Shown here piece after piece: positions 19,689 through 28,907 of a stretch of DNA of 64,000 nucleotides. The notes under the pieces were generated by a model, which did no database searches, was not told the origin of the DNA, and worked only from the letters and a program-made list of their open reading frames with translations. Each line of letters starts with the position of its first letter. The stretch's first letter is position 1. The translations under genes were made by a program, and so were the position numbers. The stretch comes from Mariniblastus fucicola (GTDB lineage: Bacteria > Planctomycetota > Planctomycetia > Pirellulales > Pirellulaceae): NCBI RefSeq assembly GCF_008087665.1, contig NZ_CP042912.1, positions 6,200,001 through 6,264,000 on the forward strand, read 5' to 3'.

Positions 19689-21536
19689 ATGGGCTATCGT
19701 TTTCTTTCCGAATGCACCGACGACCTCGAAAAGCACGACCATCTGGTTCGCGTTGATGAAGAAGTCGACCCAAATCTGGAGATGGCGGAGATCCATCGTC
19801 GAGTCTACGCATCGGGCGGGCCAGCCATGTTGTTCACGAACGTGAAAGGCTGCCGTTTTCCGATGGTGTCGAATCTGTTCGGGACTCTCGAACGAGCCCG
19901 TTTCATTTTCCGCGATACATTCGAGAATGTGCAGCGAGCGATTCAGCTGAAGGTTGCTCCCGAAGCAGCGTTGAAAAATCCGCTCAAGTACTGGAAGGCT
20001 CCCTTCATCGCGTGGCAGATGCAACCCAGGAAAGCCCGCCGCGGCGCCGTGATGAAGAACAGCATTTCGCTGCCCGAACTTCCGCAGCTTAAATGTTGGC
20101 CCGACGACGGTGGCGCTTTTGTCACGCTGCCGCAAGTCTACAGCGAGGACGTCCGTTCGCCCGGATTGATGAAATCCAACATGGGCATGTATCGAGTCCA
20201 GCTTTCGGGCAATGATTACGATCCGCAATCCCAGGTCGGGCTGCACTATCAGATCCACCGCGGCATCGGCGTGCAACATCAAGCCGCCATCGACGCCGGC
20301 AAGCCCTTTCGCGTCAACGTGTTCGTCGGCGGCAATCCTGCGATGACGGTCGCAGCTGTGATGCCGCTGCCGGAGGGGATGAGCGAGCTAACTTTCGCGG
20401 GCGCTCTGGCCGGACACCGAATCCCGATGGTCAACATCGGAGAGTGCTCGTCAATCTACGCCAACGCTGACTTTGTCATTTCAGGAATGGTGGATCCCGA
20501 AAGGCAAATGCCAGAAGGCCCCTTCGGCGATCATCTGGGCTACTACAGTTTGACACACGAATTCCCGGTACTCAACGTCGACAAAGTTTGGCATCGCGAT
20601 GGCGCGATCTGGCCTTTCACTGTCGTCGGTCGTCCGCCACAAGAAGACACTGTCTTCGGCGAGCTGATTCACGAACTGACGGCTCCGGTGATTCCGACGG
20701 TCCTGCCCGGCGTCCGCGGCGTCAACGCGGTCGATGCTTCTGGCGTGCATCCACTGCTGCTGGCGATCGGCAGCGAACGTTACGTTCCGTGGCAAAAGAC
20801 TTCGGCCCCGCAGGAACTGCTTACGCAAGCGAACGCAATTTTGGGCCAAGGCCAGATGAGTCTCGCAAAGTATTTGTGGATCATCGACGAGAAATGCGAT
20901 CCGGACCTGAACATCGATGACATCGAATCGTTTTTCGTTCGAATGCTCGAGCGAGTCGACTGGCAACGCGACTTACATTTCCAAACCAGGACAACCATCG
21001 ACACGCTGGACTATTCCGGCAGCGGCATGAACTCGGGCAGCAAACTTGTCGTCGCAGCAGTCGGCGACGCGATTCGAAAACTGCCGACTGAATCTCCGAC
21101 TGATTTGCAACTTCCGCCCGGATTCAGCGATCCACAAGTTTGCATTCCGGGAGTGTTGGCAGTTCGTGCCCCAACGTTTGAGCCTGAAGATGGAAAAGCT
21201 CGAACGGATCCACATTTGCGGCGATTTTGCAAGTCATTCCTGGCTCGCGATTCGATCTGCAATTTCCCACTGATCCTGCTGGTCGACGACAGCCCGTTCG
21301 TCGCCGCGACGTTGAACAATTTCCTGTGGGCGACCTTCACTCGCAGTAATCCCGCAACCGACGTTGATGGCATTGCCGCCTGGACCGAACACCGTCATTG
21401 GGGCTGCGACGGATCACTGGTGATCGACGCCCGCGTAAAGCCATTTCACGCCCCGCCACTGATTGAAGATCCCGCGATCACCAAACGGATCGATGCGATG
21501 GCCGCGCGAGGCGGTGTGCTTTCGAAGTGGCTGTAG
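19689..21536 (+). CDS. UbiD-family (prenylated-FMN) decarboxylase
   Basis: 615 residues. The UbiD hallmark PEGPFGDHLGYY is at residues 275-286 (Glu276). In the family this supplies the catalytic Glu and sits beside the prenylated-FMN site. GMYRVQ...QVGLHYQIHRGIG is the Mn/K and cofactor-binding region. The protein is longer than E. coli UbiD (about 497) and nearer to the size of planctomycete menaquinone/aryl-acid decarboxylase-like members. It probably decarboxylates an aromatic or unsaturated acid. Menaquinone biosynthesis is possible, but no mqn/men genes are adjacent. The UbiX-type partner that makes the cofactor is not in this window. Confidence 0.9.
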   Translation: MGYRFLSECTDDLEKHDHLVRVDEEVDPNLEMAEIHRRVYASGGPAMLFTNVKGCRFPMVSNLFGTLERARFIFRDTFENVQRAIQLKVAPEAALKNPLKYWKAPFIAWQMQPRKARRGAVMKNSISLPELPQLKCWPDDGGAFVTLPQVYSEDVRSPGLMKSNMGMYRVQLSGNDYDPQSQVGLHYQIHRGIGVQHQAAIDAGKPFRVNVFVGGNPAMTVAAVMPLPEGMSELTFAGALAGHRIPMVNIGECSSIYANADFVISGMVDPERQMPEGPFGDHLGYYSLTHEFPVLNVDKVWHRDGAIWPFTVVGRPPQEDTVFGELIHELTAPVIPTVLPGVRGVNAVDASGVHPLLLAIGSERYVPWQKTSAPQELLTQANAILGQGQMSLAKYLWIIDEKCDPDLNIDDIESFFVRMLERVDWQRDLHFQTRTTIDTLDYSGSGMNSGSKLVVAAVGDAIRKLPTESPTDLQLPPGFSDPQVCIPGVLAVRAPTFEPEDGKARTDPHLRRFCKSFLARDSICNFPLILLVDDSPFVAATLNNFLWATFTRSNPATDVDGIAAWTEHRHWGCDGSLVIDARVKPFHAPPLIEDPAITKRIDAMAARGGVLSKWL

Positions 21537-21572
21537 GCCATGCAAAGAATACGCAACCATTTTTGCTTGAAC

Positions 21573-23255
21573 TCAATTCCGAATGACGACTCTTCGGCTC
21601 GGAAATTTCTTCTTCATTGCTTTGATTTCCTGATCGTTGAATTTAGAGCCAGTGATTGTGAGATCGGACAGCCCCAGTTTCCATATCAGCTCTTCAAATT
21701 GATCTGAAGTAGTCGAGTTTTGCTCGATCGTCAAAGCATGAATCGATTCAGGCAATTGCATCGCCCCAGAAAATTCCAGCTCAAATCCTGTCGCATCGAC
21801 AACAGTCAGTTTGGGACATTGTTGCGCAATCCAAACTGCCGTGTCACTGGAATCGAATCGGCCAAAAACAATAACGCGCGTCTTGGGGAATACGGGTCGA
21901 AACTTCTCAGCAAACGCCATGTCGATTTTGGTTGCGGTTCTGGAGAGATCCAGGGTCCCGCTTGAAAAATGCGAACCCTGCCATTCAATTTCCCGACGCC
22001 GTTTAGTGCGGATTTCAGCGATCCTATCAGGAATCAAACTGGTAGCGACCATGTATCCACCCTTCAGCTTTCGTTCGATGGTCGCAGCCGGAAATTTGGC
22101 CTTCAACCTTTCAAGTTCTTCAGCGGTTGTCAGAAAACCGCATTCAATTTTGTCAATCGTCGACGGCAAGTTCATCAGATCGTCTATCAAATATTGGTCT
22201 CCGGTCAGATTGACTTTCTTTAGATTGGGACAGCAATCGATCAGATCAACCGCACGCGGCAAGTTGTCATTATGCATCTTCGAATCGATTCTCAGTTCTT
22301 CAATTGACGGCAGTGTCACGTTTGGTTTTCTGATACGTGACTCATACGATTCTGTTTCGTTCGGCTTGGGCGACGTTGGCGTTTGAGCAGGCGGCAAAAC
22401 CTTGACAAAACCGCTGGAACTCGGTGGAATCGAGTCGAACTGCATCACATATTTGATTTCGATTGTTTCGAGCTGGGTGAGTTCTCCAAGAAGTTCAATT
22501 TGAGGCAGCGATGGATCTCCTTCAATTTCCAAATCTCGCACATATGGAAGAGCACCAATTGCATCCACGTGTTTAGCATTGAGATTTGAAATAGTAATCG
22601 AAACCTTTTGATAATGTCGGCATGCTCCCAGCCATTCAGAATCGCCAGCGAGCCTTCTGAGAAATTCTGGACCGGACCACGCGGGATTGGACAGCGAAAA
22701 TCCATGAATCTGATTCGTTTCCCTGTGTGAAATATCTCTGTGATGTTGCAAGTTGGCCAACGCAAGACTCGCCAAAGCGAAAACAAGCACGACGTCCAGC
22801 AGGTTAAACTTGAATCCATTTCGCCAACGTCGCTTACACGTGACAAACACCACAACCATGATACTGATTGCAACGGACATATTGACCAGCAGCGCCATCC
22901 AGTCGGTTGACGTTGGCTGGACCGAGAACAACCATCCGTCACGCCCATCCGAGCTGAATCTTGGCCCGCCGCCCCGAAACTCTCGCATCAATTCAGTGAA
23001 ATCCTCGGCCATTGGAACTGGCTTCGGCTCCGACTTGAGCCATGTCATCGGCCACCCGTGGTCGAAGGCGTTCGTCGTCACTGATGGACCATTCGGCGGC
23101 CAGATCTCTCTCCAGGAATATGGATCCGGGACGCCGCGAATGTTCATGACAAGCAATGAGATGGCGAAAACCGAAGTTGCGAACCATGCAAAAAGCGAAA
23201 CCGCACGCTTTGGCTTTGTGGATTCAGAGACTTCAATTGTTTCCGATTGCCCCAT
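21573..23255 (-). CDS. Membrane protein with leucine-rich-repeat-like C-terminal region
   Basis: 560 residues. Three predicted membrane segments lie at about 18-39, 118-140 and 151-169, with a periplasmic loop between the first two. From about residue 190 on, strands recur with spaced leucines: PYVRDLEIEGD, LTQLETIEIKYV, PSIEELRIDSK, CPNLKKVNLTGD, CPKLTVVDATG and LSDLTITGSKF. This is the irregular LRR pattern common in planctomycete proteins. The last repeat ends DQEIKAMKKKFPSRRV. The gene looks more A+T-rich than its neighbours, though I have not counted. It is probably a surface or membrane sensor or binding protein. No family name is certain. Confidence 0.78.
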   Translation of the reverse strand: MGQSETIEVSESTKPKRAVSLFAWFATSVFAISLLVMNIRGVPDPYSWREIWPPNGPSVTTNAFDHGWPMTWLKSEPKPVPMAEDFTELMREFRGGGPRFSSDGRDGWLFSVQPTSTDWMALLVNMSVAISIMVVVFVTCKRRWRNGFKFNLLDVVLVFALASLALANLQHHRDISHRETNQIHGFSLSNPAWSGPEFLRRLAGDSEWLGACRHYQKVSITISNLNAKHVDAIGALPYVRDLEIEGDPSLPQIELLGELTQLETIEIKYVMQFDSIPPSSSGFVKVLPPAQTPTSPKPNETESYESRIRKPNVTLPSIEELRIDSKMHNDNLPRAVDLIDCCPNLKKVNLTGDQYLIDDLMNLPSTIDKIECGFLTTAEELERLKAKFPAATIERKLKGGYMVATSLIPDRIAEIRTKRRREIEWQGSHFSSGTLDLSRTATKIDMAFAEKFRPVFPKTRVIVFGRFDSSDTAVWIAQQCPKLTVVDATGFELEFSGAMQLPESIHALTIEQNSTTSDQFEELIWKLGLSDLTITGSKFNDQEIKAMKKKFPSRRVVIRN

Positions 23256-23454
23256 GGAACATTGTCAGTTTGGCGAAAAAAAGTTTCAACGCGGTCTGCT
23301 TAAAGTAACACAGCGGTCGCGACTGTGGACGCGCGGCGAATTCTGATTCGTGATCTTTTTCGGTAGTTGCACAGCCAACGGTGGTTCCCCTTTGCACGAT
23401 TGAGCCGCGATGCCGCGCATTGAAGCGAGAGCGACAATCTCCCACAACGTCCCC

Positions 23455-24840
23455 TCAATCGCGAGGTCTAACACGTTGGGTGGATGAACCATCGTCGTTC
23501 ACAATTATTTCGATGTCTTCGTGTATCGGTTCGCTCACTTCGATACCCTCTACCTTGTCATCCGAAATCGAAAACGTCCAACCTTCTCGCAAATAGGTGA
23601 CCCGATCGTTCATTAGATCCGGCTCGCCATACGCCGCGATGACTTCCGGCAATGTTGAGCCAATCCGAATCCCCTCCGGAGTCTGGCCCGCGAAATCATG
23701 AACCGAAGGCCCAGTGCGTCGCTGACTGAAGCAGCGAATCGTCGTAATACCGTGCTCCGAGTTGATTCCGATCTCCAAACCCAACGAGTTGTACTTCAAA
23801 TACTCGAAACCCTGTCTTGGCTGATCGCTTCCCGGCAAACTGAATGGAGCGTATTTGCGACGCTGGGCAGGCTCGCCAAGAAACTCGATCACCGAATCGG
23901 CGTCTGCGCCAAACGGCACGGGCCCGATACCGATCGTTGGTGACACGACCAGCAAATCCGCATCGGCTGGAGGTGGCTCGAGAGCGACATGTTCGACGGT
24001 GTAGCCTTCCGGCGCCTCAAGGGCGAATTGGGACATATCCATCCCTCCATCAAATACAAAGTTCGAGAAGACCTCGCGAAAGCCAGTTTCCTCCTGCATG
24101 TATTCCATGCGTACCGGCAAGTTGGTCTCGACGTCGACGTAGACTTTGAACTCTCGCTCGCCCATCAAGACCTCGAAAGAATGGACCGGCTTGCCATCGA
24201 AAGTCGTCGGCCCGAGATCCTGAGTCGCGCGTTCGGGAATATTTCGAAACTTTTCAATCCACCGATTGCGTCGCGCCACCGACTCTTCGTCAGGGCTGAC
24301 TTCATAAAATGTCGCCTTGCGAGACTTGTGATCGACTATCATTCTTAGATTCTCATTCCAGTTTGAAATCTGCAGACCATTCGCGACGGTCCCTTCGCCG
24401 ACTTTAATTTGCTCGGAACGCGTAAGCCCCGATTCGACGATGCTTACGTTTGTCTCCCAGGCATCACCATTGGCGTGGTAGTCAAAAACGGAATAGGAGA
24501 CTGACCGGACTTCCTCAAGAGCCGCCTGCACTTTCGCAAACGCCGACTGACTGGACTGGGGCCATAAAAGCAGAGCCGCCAGAACAACAGCGGCTGCAGC
24601 GATAACAAAAAGGCGAGATCGAGAAAGCCAGCCAGAACTTTTAGCTGCTGAAGCCTGTCTGACGGCAGACCACGGAACCGATTTTCCGTCAGCATGCAAT
24701 GACGTCGACGGCAACGGGCCCAGCGGAGGGTCAGGAAAATCAGGCACTTCCTCCTGCCGGATCCCCTTTAACGTTTGCTTCAACAGATCATCTGATCTGT
24801 CGAGATCGTCGTCGTTCGTCTTGAGATAGTTTTTGTTCAT
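23455..24840 (-). CDS. Anti-sigma-factor-like one-pass membrane protein
   Basis: 461 residues. Its ATG overlaps the stop of the ECF sigma gene (ATGA), the usual arrangement of a sigma/anti-sigma pair. Residues 1-75 are polar and face the cytoplasm, and residues 77-93 are a membrane helix rich in Ala and Leu. The exported part (about 100-290) alternates beta strands and resembles the LolA/RseB-like fold, as in FDGKPVHSFEVLMGE followed by YVDVETNLPVRMEYM. The C-terminal 150 residues contain a repeated IGIGPVPFGADADSVIEFLGEP / GIRIGSTLPEVIAAYGEP theme (shown in parts). It probably senses an envelope signal and holds the sigma factor. The zinc-binding HxxxCxxC motif of ZAS-type anti-sigmas is absent. 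Confidence 0.75.
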   Translation of the reverse strand: MNKNYLKTNDDDLDRSDDLLKQTLKGIRQEEVPDFPDPPLGPLPSTSLHADGKSVPWSAVRQASAAKSSGWLSRSRLFVIAAAAVVLAALLLWPQSSQSAFAKVQAALEEVRSVSYSVFDYHANGDAWETNVSIVESGLTRSEQIKVGEGTVANGLQISNWNENLRMIVDHKSRKATFYEVSPDEESVARRNRWIEKFRNIPERATQDLGPTTFDGKPVHSFEVLMGEREFKVYVDVETNLPVRMEYMQEETGFREVFSNFVFDGGMDMSQFALEAPEGYTVEHVALEPPPADADLLVVSPTIGIGPVPFGADADSVIEFLGEPAQRRKYAPFSLPGSDQPRQGFEYLKYNSLGLEIGINSEHGITTIRCFSQRRTGPSVHDFAGQTPEGIRIGSTLPEVIAAYGEPDLMNDRVTYLREGWTFSISDDKVEGIEVSEPIHEDIEIIVNDDGSSTQRVRPRD

Positions 24841-25367
24841 TGTTCGCTCCTGGCTGATCGCGTTTGTGGTTGAAGATCAGATAACGCCTTTCGAACACGA
24901 GGTTTAGCGCGGTGGATCAAAACTCCGACGGCGCTTTGTTCGAGATCCATTTGCTGGGCGATTTCCAAATAGCTCATTTGCTCCACGAATCGCAGCCAGA
25001 AAGCTTCAGCCTGCAACGCGGGTAATGAACCGAGTTCCGAGCGAAGTCGCGCTTTCAACTCTTCCAACTCAAGCGACGCGGCATTGGACTGGTCGACTCG
25101 TGAAACCAGATCGATATCTGGAGTTTCGCTGACCAACGCCTTCGATCGGGTTCGTGCCCGAAGCCGATCGAGTCCACGGCGGACGGCCAGCCAACGCAGG
25201 TAACCTGGCCAATTGTCTACGTGCCTGGTCTTGCTTTGCTCGAAAGCTTCCAACATTACGTCCTGGTAACAGTCCAACGATTCGGAGTGCGAACGCAAAA
25301 TCCGATACACCGCGGTCCAAACAAGTGGACCATGCGATTTCGTTATTTCACTCCAGTCGTGCGACAT
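24837..25367 (-). CDS. ECF-type RNA polymerase sigma factor
   Basis: 176 residues. Region 2 is at about 8-75: VWTAVYRILRSHSESLDCYQDV, then WPGYLRWLAVRRGLDRLR, the -10-binding and strand-opening helix (shown in parts). Region 4 is at about 113-165: LPALQAEAFWLRFVEQMSYLEIA, then SAVGVLIHRAKPRVRKAL, the -35-binding helix-turn-helix (shown in parts). There is no extra domain. The downstream overlapping gene is a one-pass membrane protein of anti-sigma type. Target promoters are not known. Autoregulation is common for such pairs, but I could not identify a matching promoter upstream. Confidence 0.92.
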   Translation of the reverse strand: MSHDWSEITKSHGPLVWTAVYRILRSHSESLDCYQDVMLEAFEQSKTRHVDNWPGYLRWLAVRRGLDRLRARTRSKALVSETPDIDLVSRVDQSNAASLELEELKARLRSELGSLPALQAEAFWLRFVEQMSYLEIAQQMDLEQSAVGVLIHRAKPRVRKALSDLQPQTRSARSEQ

Positions 25368-25478
25368 ACTTCATCCTGAAACAGACACCTCATGATCTAA
25401 AAAGACTGACGACTGAGAGTAGCCGAATATTTCAATAAACCACAAAATCGGTGAAATCGAGTTGAAGTTGCCAATCTG

Positions 25479-26000
25479 CTACTTCTTCGACTGCCCAATT
25501 GCCTGATTCAAAAAATGCTTCACCAAGCGGCCTTTGATTGTCTGATGCTCAATCAACTGCTCGGCAACCAACTGGATGGCTTTCTCGTGAACTTCATCGC
25601 CAAGAATGTATTCGGTTTTGTCGAGCAAACGGCGATGTAGCTTCTCCAGCTGTCGTTCTGTATTGGCGCGGGTTCCCAGCAACTGGTCAATCGCTCTCAA
25701 GTCCGATGCAGCCCCGCGCTGGCAATACGAACCCGTGAACTGGGACTCCGCGACCATGCCGGCGAACAAAATCAGAACTTCATCTTCCAGCCAATCCTGC
25801 GTCGCTTTGCTGCGTCCCTGCTGCAACTTTACAGCTCCAAGACGCACGCCACCCGTTTGGATTTTGGCCGGAACAATGGTTGCCTTCTGGATCGTTCTTC
25901 CTAACGAAACCGCCATCACGGCATGTCCGGCTTCGTGGTAAGCCGTCGCCATCAAAGCCGCGGCCGCCGGGGAGTCTTCCTTGTTGTTGCCAGGGTTCAT
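25479..26000 (-). CDS. Stand-alone M41-type zinc peptidase domain protein
   Basis: 173 residues from ATG 25998-26000. A longer frame upstream overlaps the neighbouring gene region and has no merit. The zinc site is HEAGH in TAYHEAGHAVMAV (residues about 20-26). RGAASDLRAIDQLL carries the third-ligand Asp position of the FtsH peptidase, and the C-terminal helices (DEVHEKAIQLVAEQL) match the end of that domain. FtsH itself has two membrane helices and an AAA ATPase domain first, and both are missing here. It therefore looks like the peptidase half alone, cytoplasmic. Whether it works without an ATPase partner is unknown. Confidence 0.8.
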   Translation of the reverse strand: MNPGNNKEDSPAAAALMATAYHEAGHAVMAVSLGRTIQKATIVPAKIQTGGVRLGAVKLQQGRSKATQDWLEDEVLILFAGMVAESQFTGSYCQRGAASDLRAIDQLLGTRANTERQLEKLHRRLLDKTEYILGDEVHEKAIQLVAEQLIEHQTIKGRLVKHFLNQAIGQSKK

Positions 26001-26041
26001 GCCACTATTATACGGTCTGCCACGGCCGATCTTGAGCGCAA

Positions 26042-27394
26042 CTATTTCCTGTCGCCGGTCGCATTCATTGGCGCCCGCGCGATCACAGTGTCGCCCTTTC
26101 CTTCCGCGTCGGCCACGCTTTGAACCGTCCACAGATCCAGCCCGTTGCCGCCGTCGACGGCACAACCGCTGTAGTCACCCCAGGGCCCGCCAGCAGTTGC
26201 GGCCAAGCCTTCGCCGATTGAAACCATGTCGCGAAGCGTGCCTTTCGGATCAACACTTTTGCGAAACGCAAAACGTGGACTGACGAAAATGTCGGGGCCG
26301 GCTTCCTGAAAGCCCACGATCAGATCTTCCTGTGCGTTGACGGCGACAGAACTTTGGATGAAGCTGCGTTTCGGATCGCTGATCACACCAGACTGAACCG
26401 ACGTCCCGTCGAGCTTGACTTGATGCCACATCACGGCAGCACGACCGTCGAGATTGAGACCTCGGGAAAACCACAGACATCCGTTTTGCAGCACCACGTT
26501 CTTGGGATTGCGATCTCCAGAAGCCACCGTTTTGTCCGTGCCGGGCTGCGGAGATTTCGGCGGGTAGTGGCGGTATTCGAAATCGTGTTTGGCCGACGTT
26601 ATCTGCGTCGCCACCGGATTTCCGTCATCGCCAGCGGTGACTTTGGTGATGATCATTTTCTTCGGTTGCAGCTTGAAGAAGTACAAGCCGTCGTCAACAT
26701 CCTGATTGGCAACCGGATGCCCAAAGCTGCCTTTGAAATGGAATGCTTCCGCGGGAAGTCCGGCTTTGCATTTGTCCATCGACATCACGATTGTTTTGTT
26801 TTCTCCGCCAGGAAAGCCGTATCCAATCCAACGCTTGCTGTAGCCGATCGCTCCGCCGTCCACGCCGTCAGGAATCGAGACGCCGTAGGTGTTCCAGGCC
26901 TTCGTCGGATCGTCCGTTTCCGAAACGGAGATGTTGACCGGTTTGCGTTTGGCTTTGTCCCAATACACCCACAAGTCAAACAGGAACACTCCGTTGTTGG
27001 CGTCGTAGTGAAGTTTCGGATCGATACCACCTTCGAATCCGTTTTGCGAAACGCCATCGATGAAGTTGCCTTCTTTGTCAAAGATCGTGAATCCGCCATT
27101 CGTTCCGTGCACCACATGATTCGGCCCGACGGCGACTTGCGGATCAACCTGGCGGTCTCCATCGGTCGCACCGTTGAACACAAGAAACCCGTTGACCATC
27201 CGGGGAGCAGGTTCGACCTTGCGTTGGCGTTTGACTTTCGCGTGAAGGCTCTCGATCCGGGATGGCTCGATGGTCTCAACTCGCGCCGGTTTTATGACGG
27301 TCGAACTGTCTGCAATCTGCTGTGCTTGCAACGCCGGAACAGAACACAGAACGATGCCAAGAAAACAGAACGGACGCATGGATCGATGAAGCAT
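26042..27394 (-). CDS. Secreted hypothetical protein (propeller-like)
   Basis: 450 residues from the ATG at 27392-27394, with GGGAG four bases upstream. A signal peptide ends ALQA before Gln25. The mature part opens with a charged stretch and then NGFLVFNGATDGDRQVDPQ split over the next segment. Repeated Gly/Asp/Trp-containing strands follow (VVHGTNGGFTIFD, NGVFLFDLWVYWDK, GCLWFSRGLNLDG, GGPWGDYSGCAVDG). It suggests a beta-propeller-like exported protein. I do not recognise a catalytic motif. It is divergent from the xylanase gene, with a 274-base space that should hold both promoters. Confidence 0.78.
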   Translation of the reverse strand: MLHRSMRPFCFLGIVLCSVPALQAQQIADSSTVIKPARVETIEPSRIESLHAKVKRQRKVEPAPRMVNGFLVFNGATDGDRQVDPQVAVGPNHVVHGTNGGFTIFDKEGNFIDGVSQNGFEGGIDPKLHYDANNGVFLFDLWVYWDKAKRKPVNISVSETDDPTKAWNTYGVSIPDGVDGGAIGYSKRWIGYGFPGGENKTIVMSMDKCKAGLPAEAFHFKGSFGHPVANQDVDDGLYFFKLQPKKMIITKVTAGDDGNPVATQITSAKHDFEYRHYPPKSPQPGTDKTVASGDRNPKNVVLQNGCLWFSRGLNLDGRAAVMWHQVKLDGTSVQSGVISDPKRSFIQSSVAVNAQEDLIVGFQEAGPDIFVSPRFAFRKSVDPKGTLRDMVSIGEGLAATAGGPWGDYSGCAVDGGNGLDLWTVQSVADAEGKGDTVIARAPMNATGDRK

Positions 27395-27668
27395 TGGACT
27401 CCCGGGAGTGAAGGTTTGTCGCTGCGGCAATTCCGCGAGCAATGGTGTGGAACCGGCTGGGCTGCCGGAAAGACCGGTGTTTCCGAATTGGGATCCGGAT
27501 TGGACAAGGATTTCACGGAAAGCGGGCTCGGAACTATTTATTCAACGATAGAAAAAATTAAGAGGAACCTTGGTAATTTGCGACACAATTGCTGTAAACT
27601 CAGGTTCAAGTCCAATAGCCCCTCTTTACGGCGGGCAAACTTAAGCTGTGATATTCGTGGGGTGATTA

Positions 27669-28856
27669 ATGTCTCGTTACGCTGTCTGTTTTCTCGTCGT
27701 GTTTCTGCTGGGCAATTGGCTCAATAGCGCCGACATGTTTGGCCAGGAATCTGCCGTCACCGAAGGCAAGAACGATGGCGATGGGACTGCTGCGACTGCG
27801 GTGCTTTCCCTGAAAGAAGCCGCCGGCGATCGGTTCAAGATCGGAGTCGGTGTTGGGCATGCGGTGCTGCAGCGAGAAAAAGACGCGGAGTTGATCAGGC
27901 AACAGTTCAGCATCCTCACGCCCGAGAACTGCATGAAGCCGCAAGGGATTCATCCGGCCGAAGACCAATGGAATTTCGGCAATACGGATCGGTTCTTTAA
28001 CTTCGCCCGCACGAACAATCTGGAAGTCGTCGGCCACTGTCTTGTGTGGGCCAAAGACGATCGCACGGACGAGTGGATGATGACGGAGTCCAATGGCGAT
28101 CCGTTGACGCGTGAGACTTTGCTGAAGCGAATCGAAGATCACATCACCGCGTTGGCCGAACGGTATGGCGACGCGGTGACGATGTGGGACGTGGTCAACG
28201 AAGCGATCGGCGACAGCAACGAAGGCTTGCTGCGAGATTCGATTTATTCGCGCACTGCGGGAATGGACTTTATTGTGACGGCCTTCAAAACGATTCGCGA
28301 AAAGGATCCGGATGCTCTGCTGATTTACAACGACTACAACGGCCACAAACCTGAGAAACGCAAGAAGCTGATTGAGCTGCTGACGAAACTGAAAGAAGCC
28401 GGCGCTCCGGTCGACGCTTACGGGATGCAGGGGCATTTTGAATTGGGTGACGATTCGCTGGATCAACTTCGTGAGACGTTTGATGAACTGAGAAAGCTGA
28501 ACATCAAAGTCGTCGTTTCGGAGTTGGACATCGACGTCGTGAAGCGCGGCAAATGGTGGTCCGAGGGCGGCAAGTATCGCGAAGAACTGGCGACGTTTGA
28601 TCCTTACAAAAACGGATTGCCGAAAGACATCGAGCAGCAGCAAACCGAACAGTACGTGAAACTGTTCGAGCTGTTCAACGAGTACAGCGACATTATCGAA
28701 CGTGTCTCTTTCTGGAACGTTCACGACGGCGAAAGTTGGCTCAACACGTTTCCCTGGAACAGAACGAACTACCCGCTGCTGTTTGACCGGCAGCGACAGC
28801 CGAAACCGATGCTCAGCGAAGTGATCAAGACGCTCAACGCTCCAGCAAAAAAGTAA
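27669..28856 (+). CDS. Endo-1,4-beta-xylanase, glycoside hydrolase family 10
   Basis: 395 residues with a signal peptide of about 25 residues ending near MFGQES. Family 10 features are in order: KIGVGVGHAVL, the FTPENCMK-like LTPENCMK, HCLVWAKD, the acid/base Glu178 in WDVVNEA, IYNDYNG, GMQGHFELGD, and the nucleophile Glu285 in VSELDID. WNVHDGESWLN follows near the end. Such enzymes hydrolyse internal beta-1,4 bonds of xylan with retention of configuration. It is followed 51 bases later by a secreted esterase, a common partner for removing acyl groups from xylan. No carbohydrate-binding module is attached. Confidence 0.94.
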   Translation: MSRYAVCFLVVFLLGNWLNSADMFGQESAVTEGKNDGDGTAATAVLSLKEAAGDRFKIGVGVGHAVLQREKDAELIRQQFSILTPENCMKPQGIHPAEDQWNFGNTDRFFNFARTNNLEVVGHCLVWAKDDRTDEWMMTESNGDPLTRETLLKRIEDHITALAERYGDAVTMWDVVNEAIGDSNEGLLRDSIYSRTAGMDFIVTAFKTIREKDPDALLIYNDYNGHKPEKRKKLIELLTKLKEAGAPVDAYGMQGHFELGDDSLDQLRETFDELRKLNIKVVVSELDIDVVKRGKWWSEGGKYREELATFDPYKNGLPKDIEQQQTEQYVKLFELFNEYSDIIERVSFWNVHDGESWLNTFPWNRTNYPLLFDRQRQPKPMLSEVIKTLNAPAKK

Positions 28857-28907
28857 GTTGGCGTTCGGCTCGCCAGTTTGAATCACCATTACCGTGCGAG
28901 AACTCTG

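Noticed and set aside
26354-27727. 457-codon plus-strand frame
   Set aside because: It is the complement of the secreted propeller-like gene, with rare-residue composition (many His, Arg, Phe, Val) and no start signal.
27666-28889. 407-codon minus-strand frame
   Set aside because: It is antisense to the xylanase gene, which has complete GH10 catalytic motifs.
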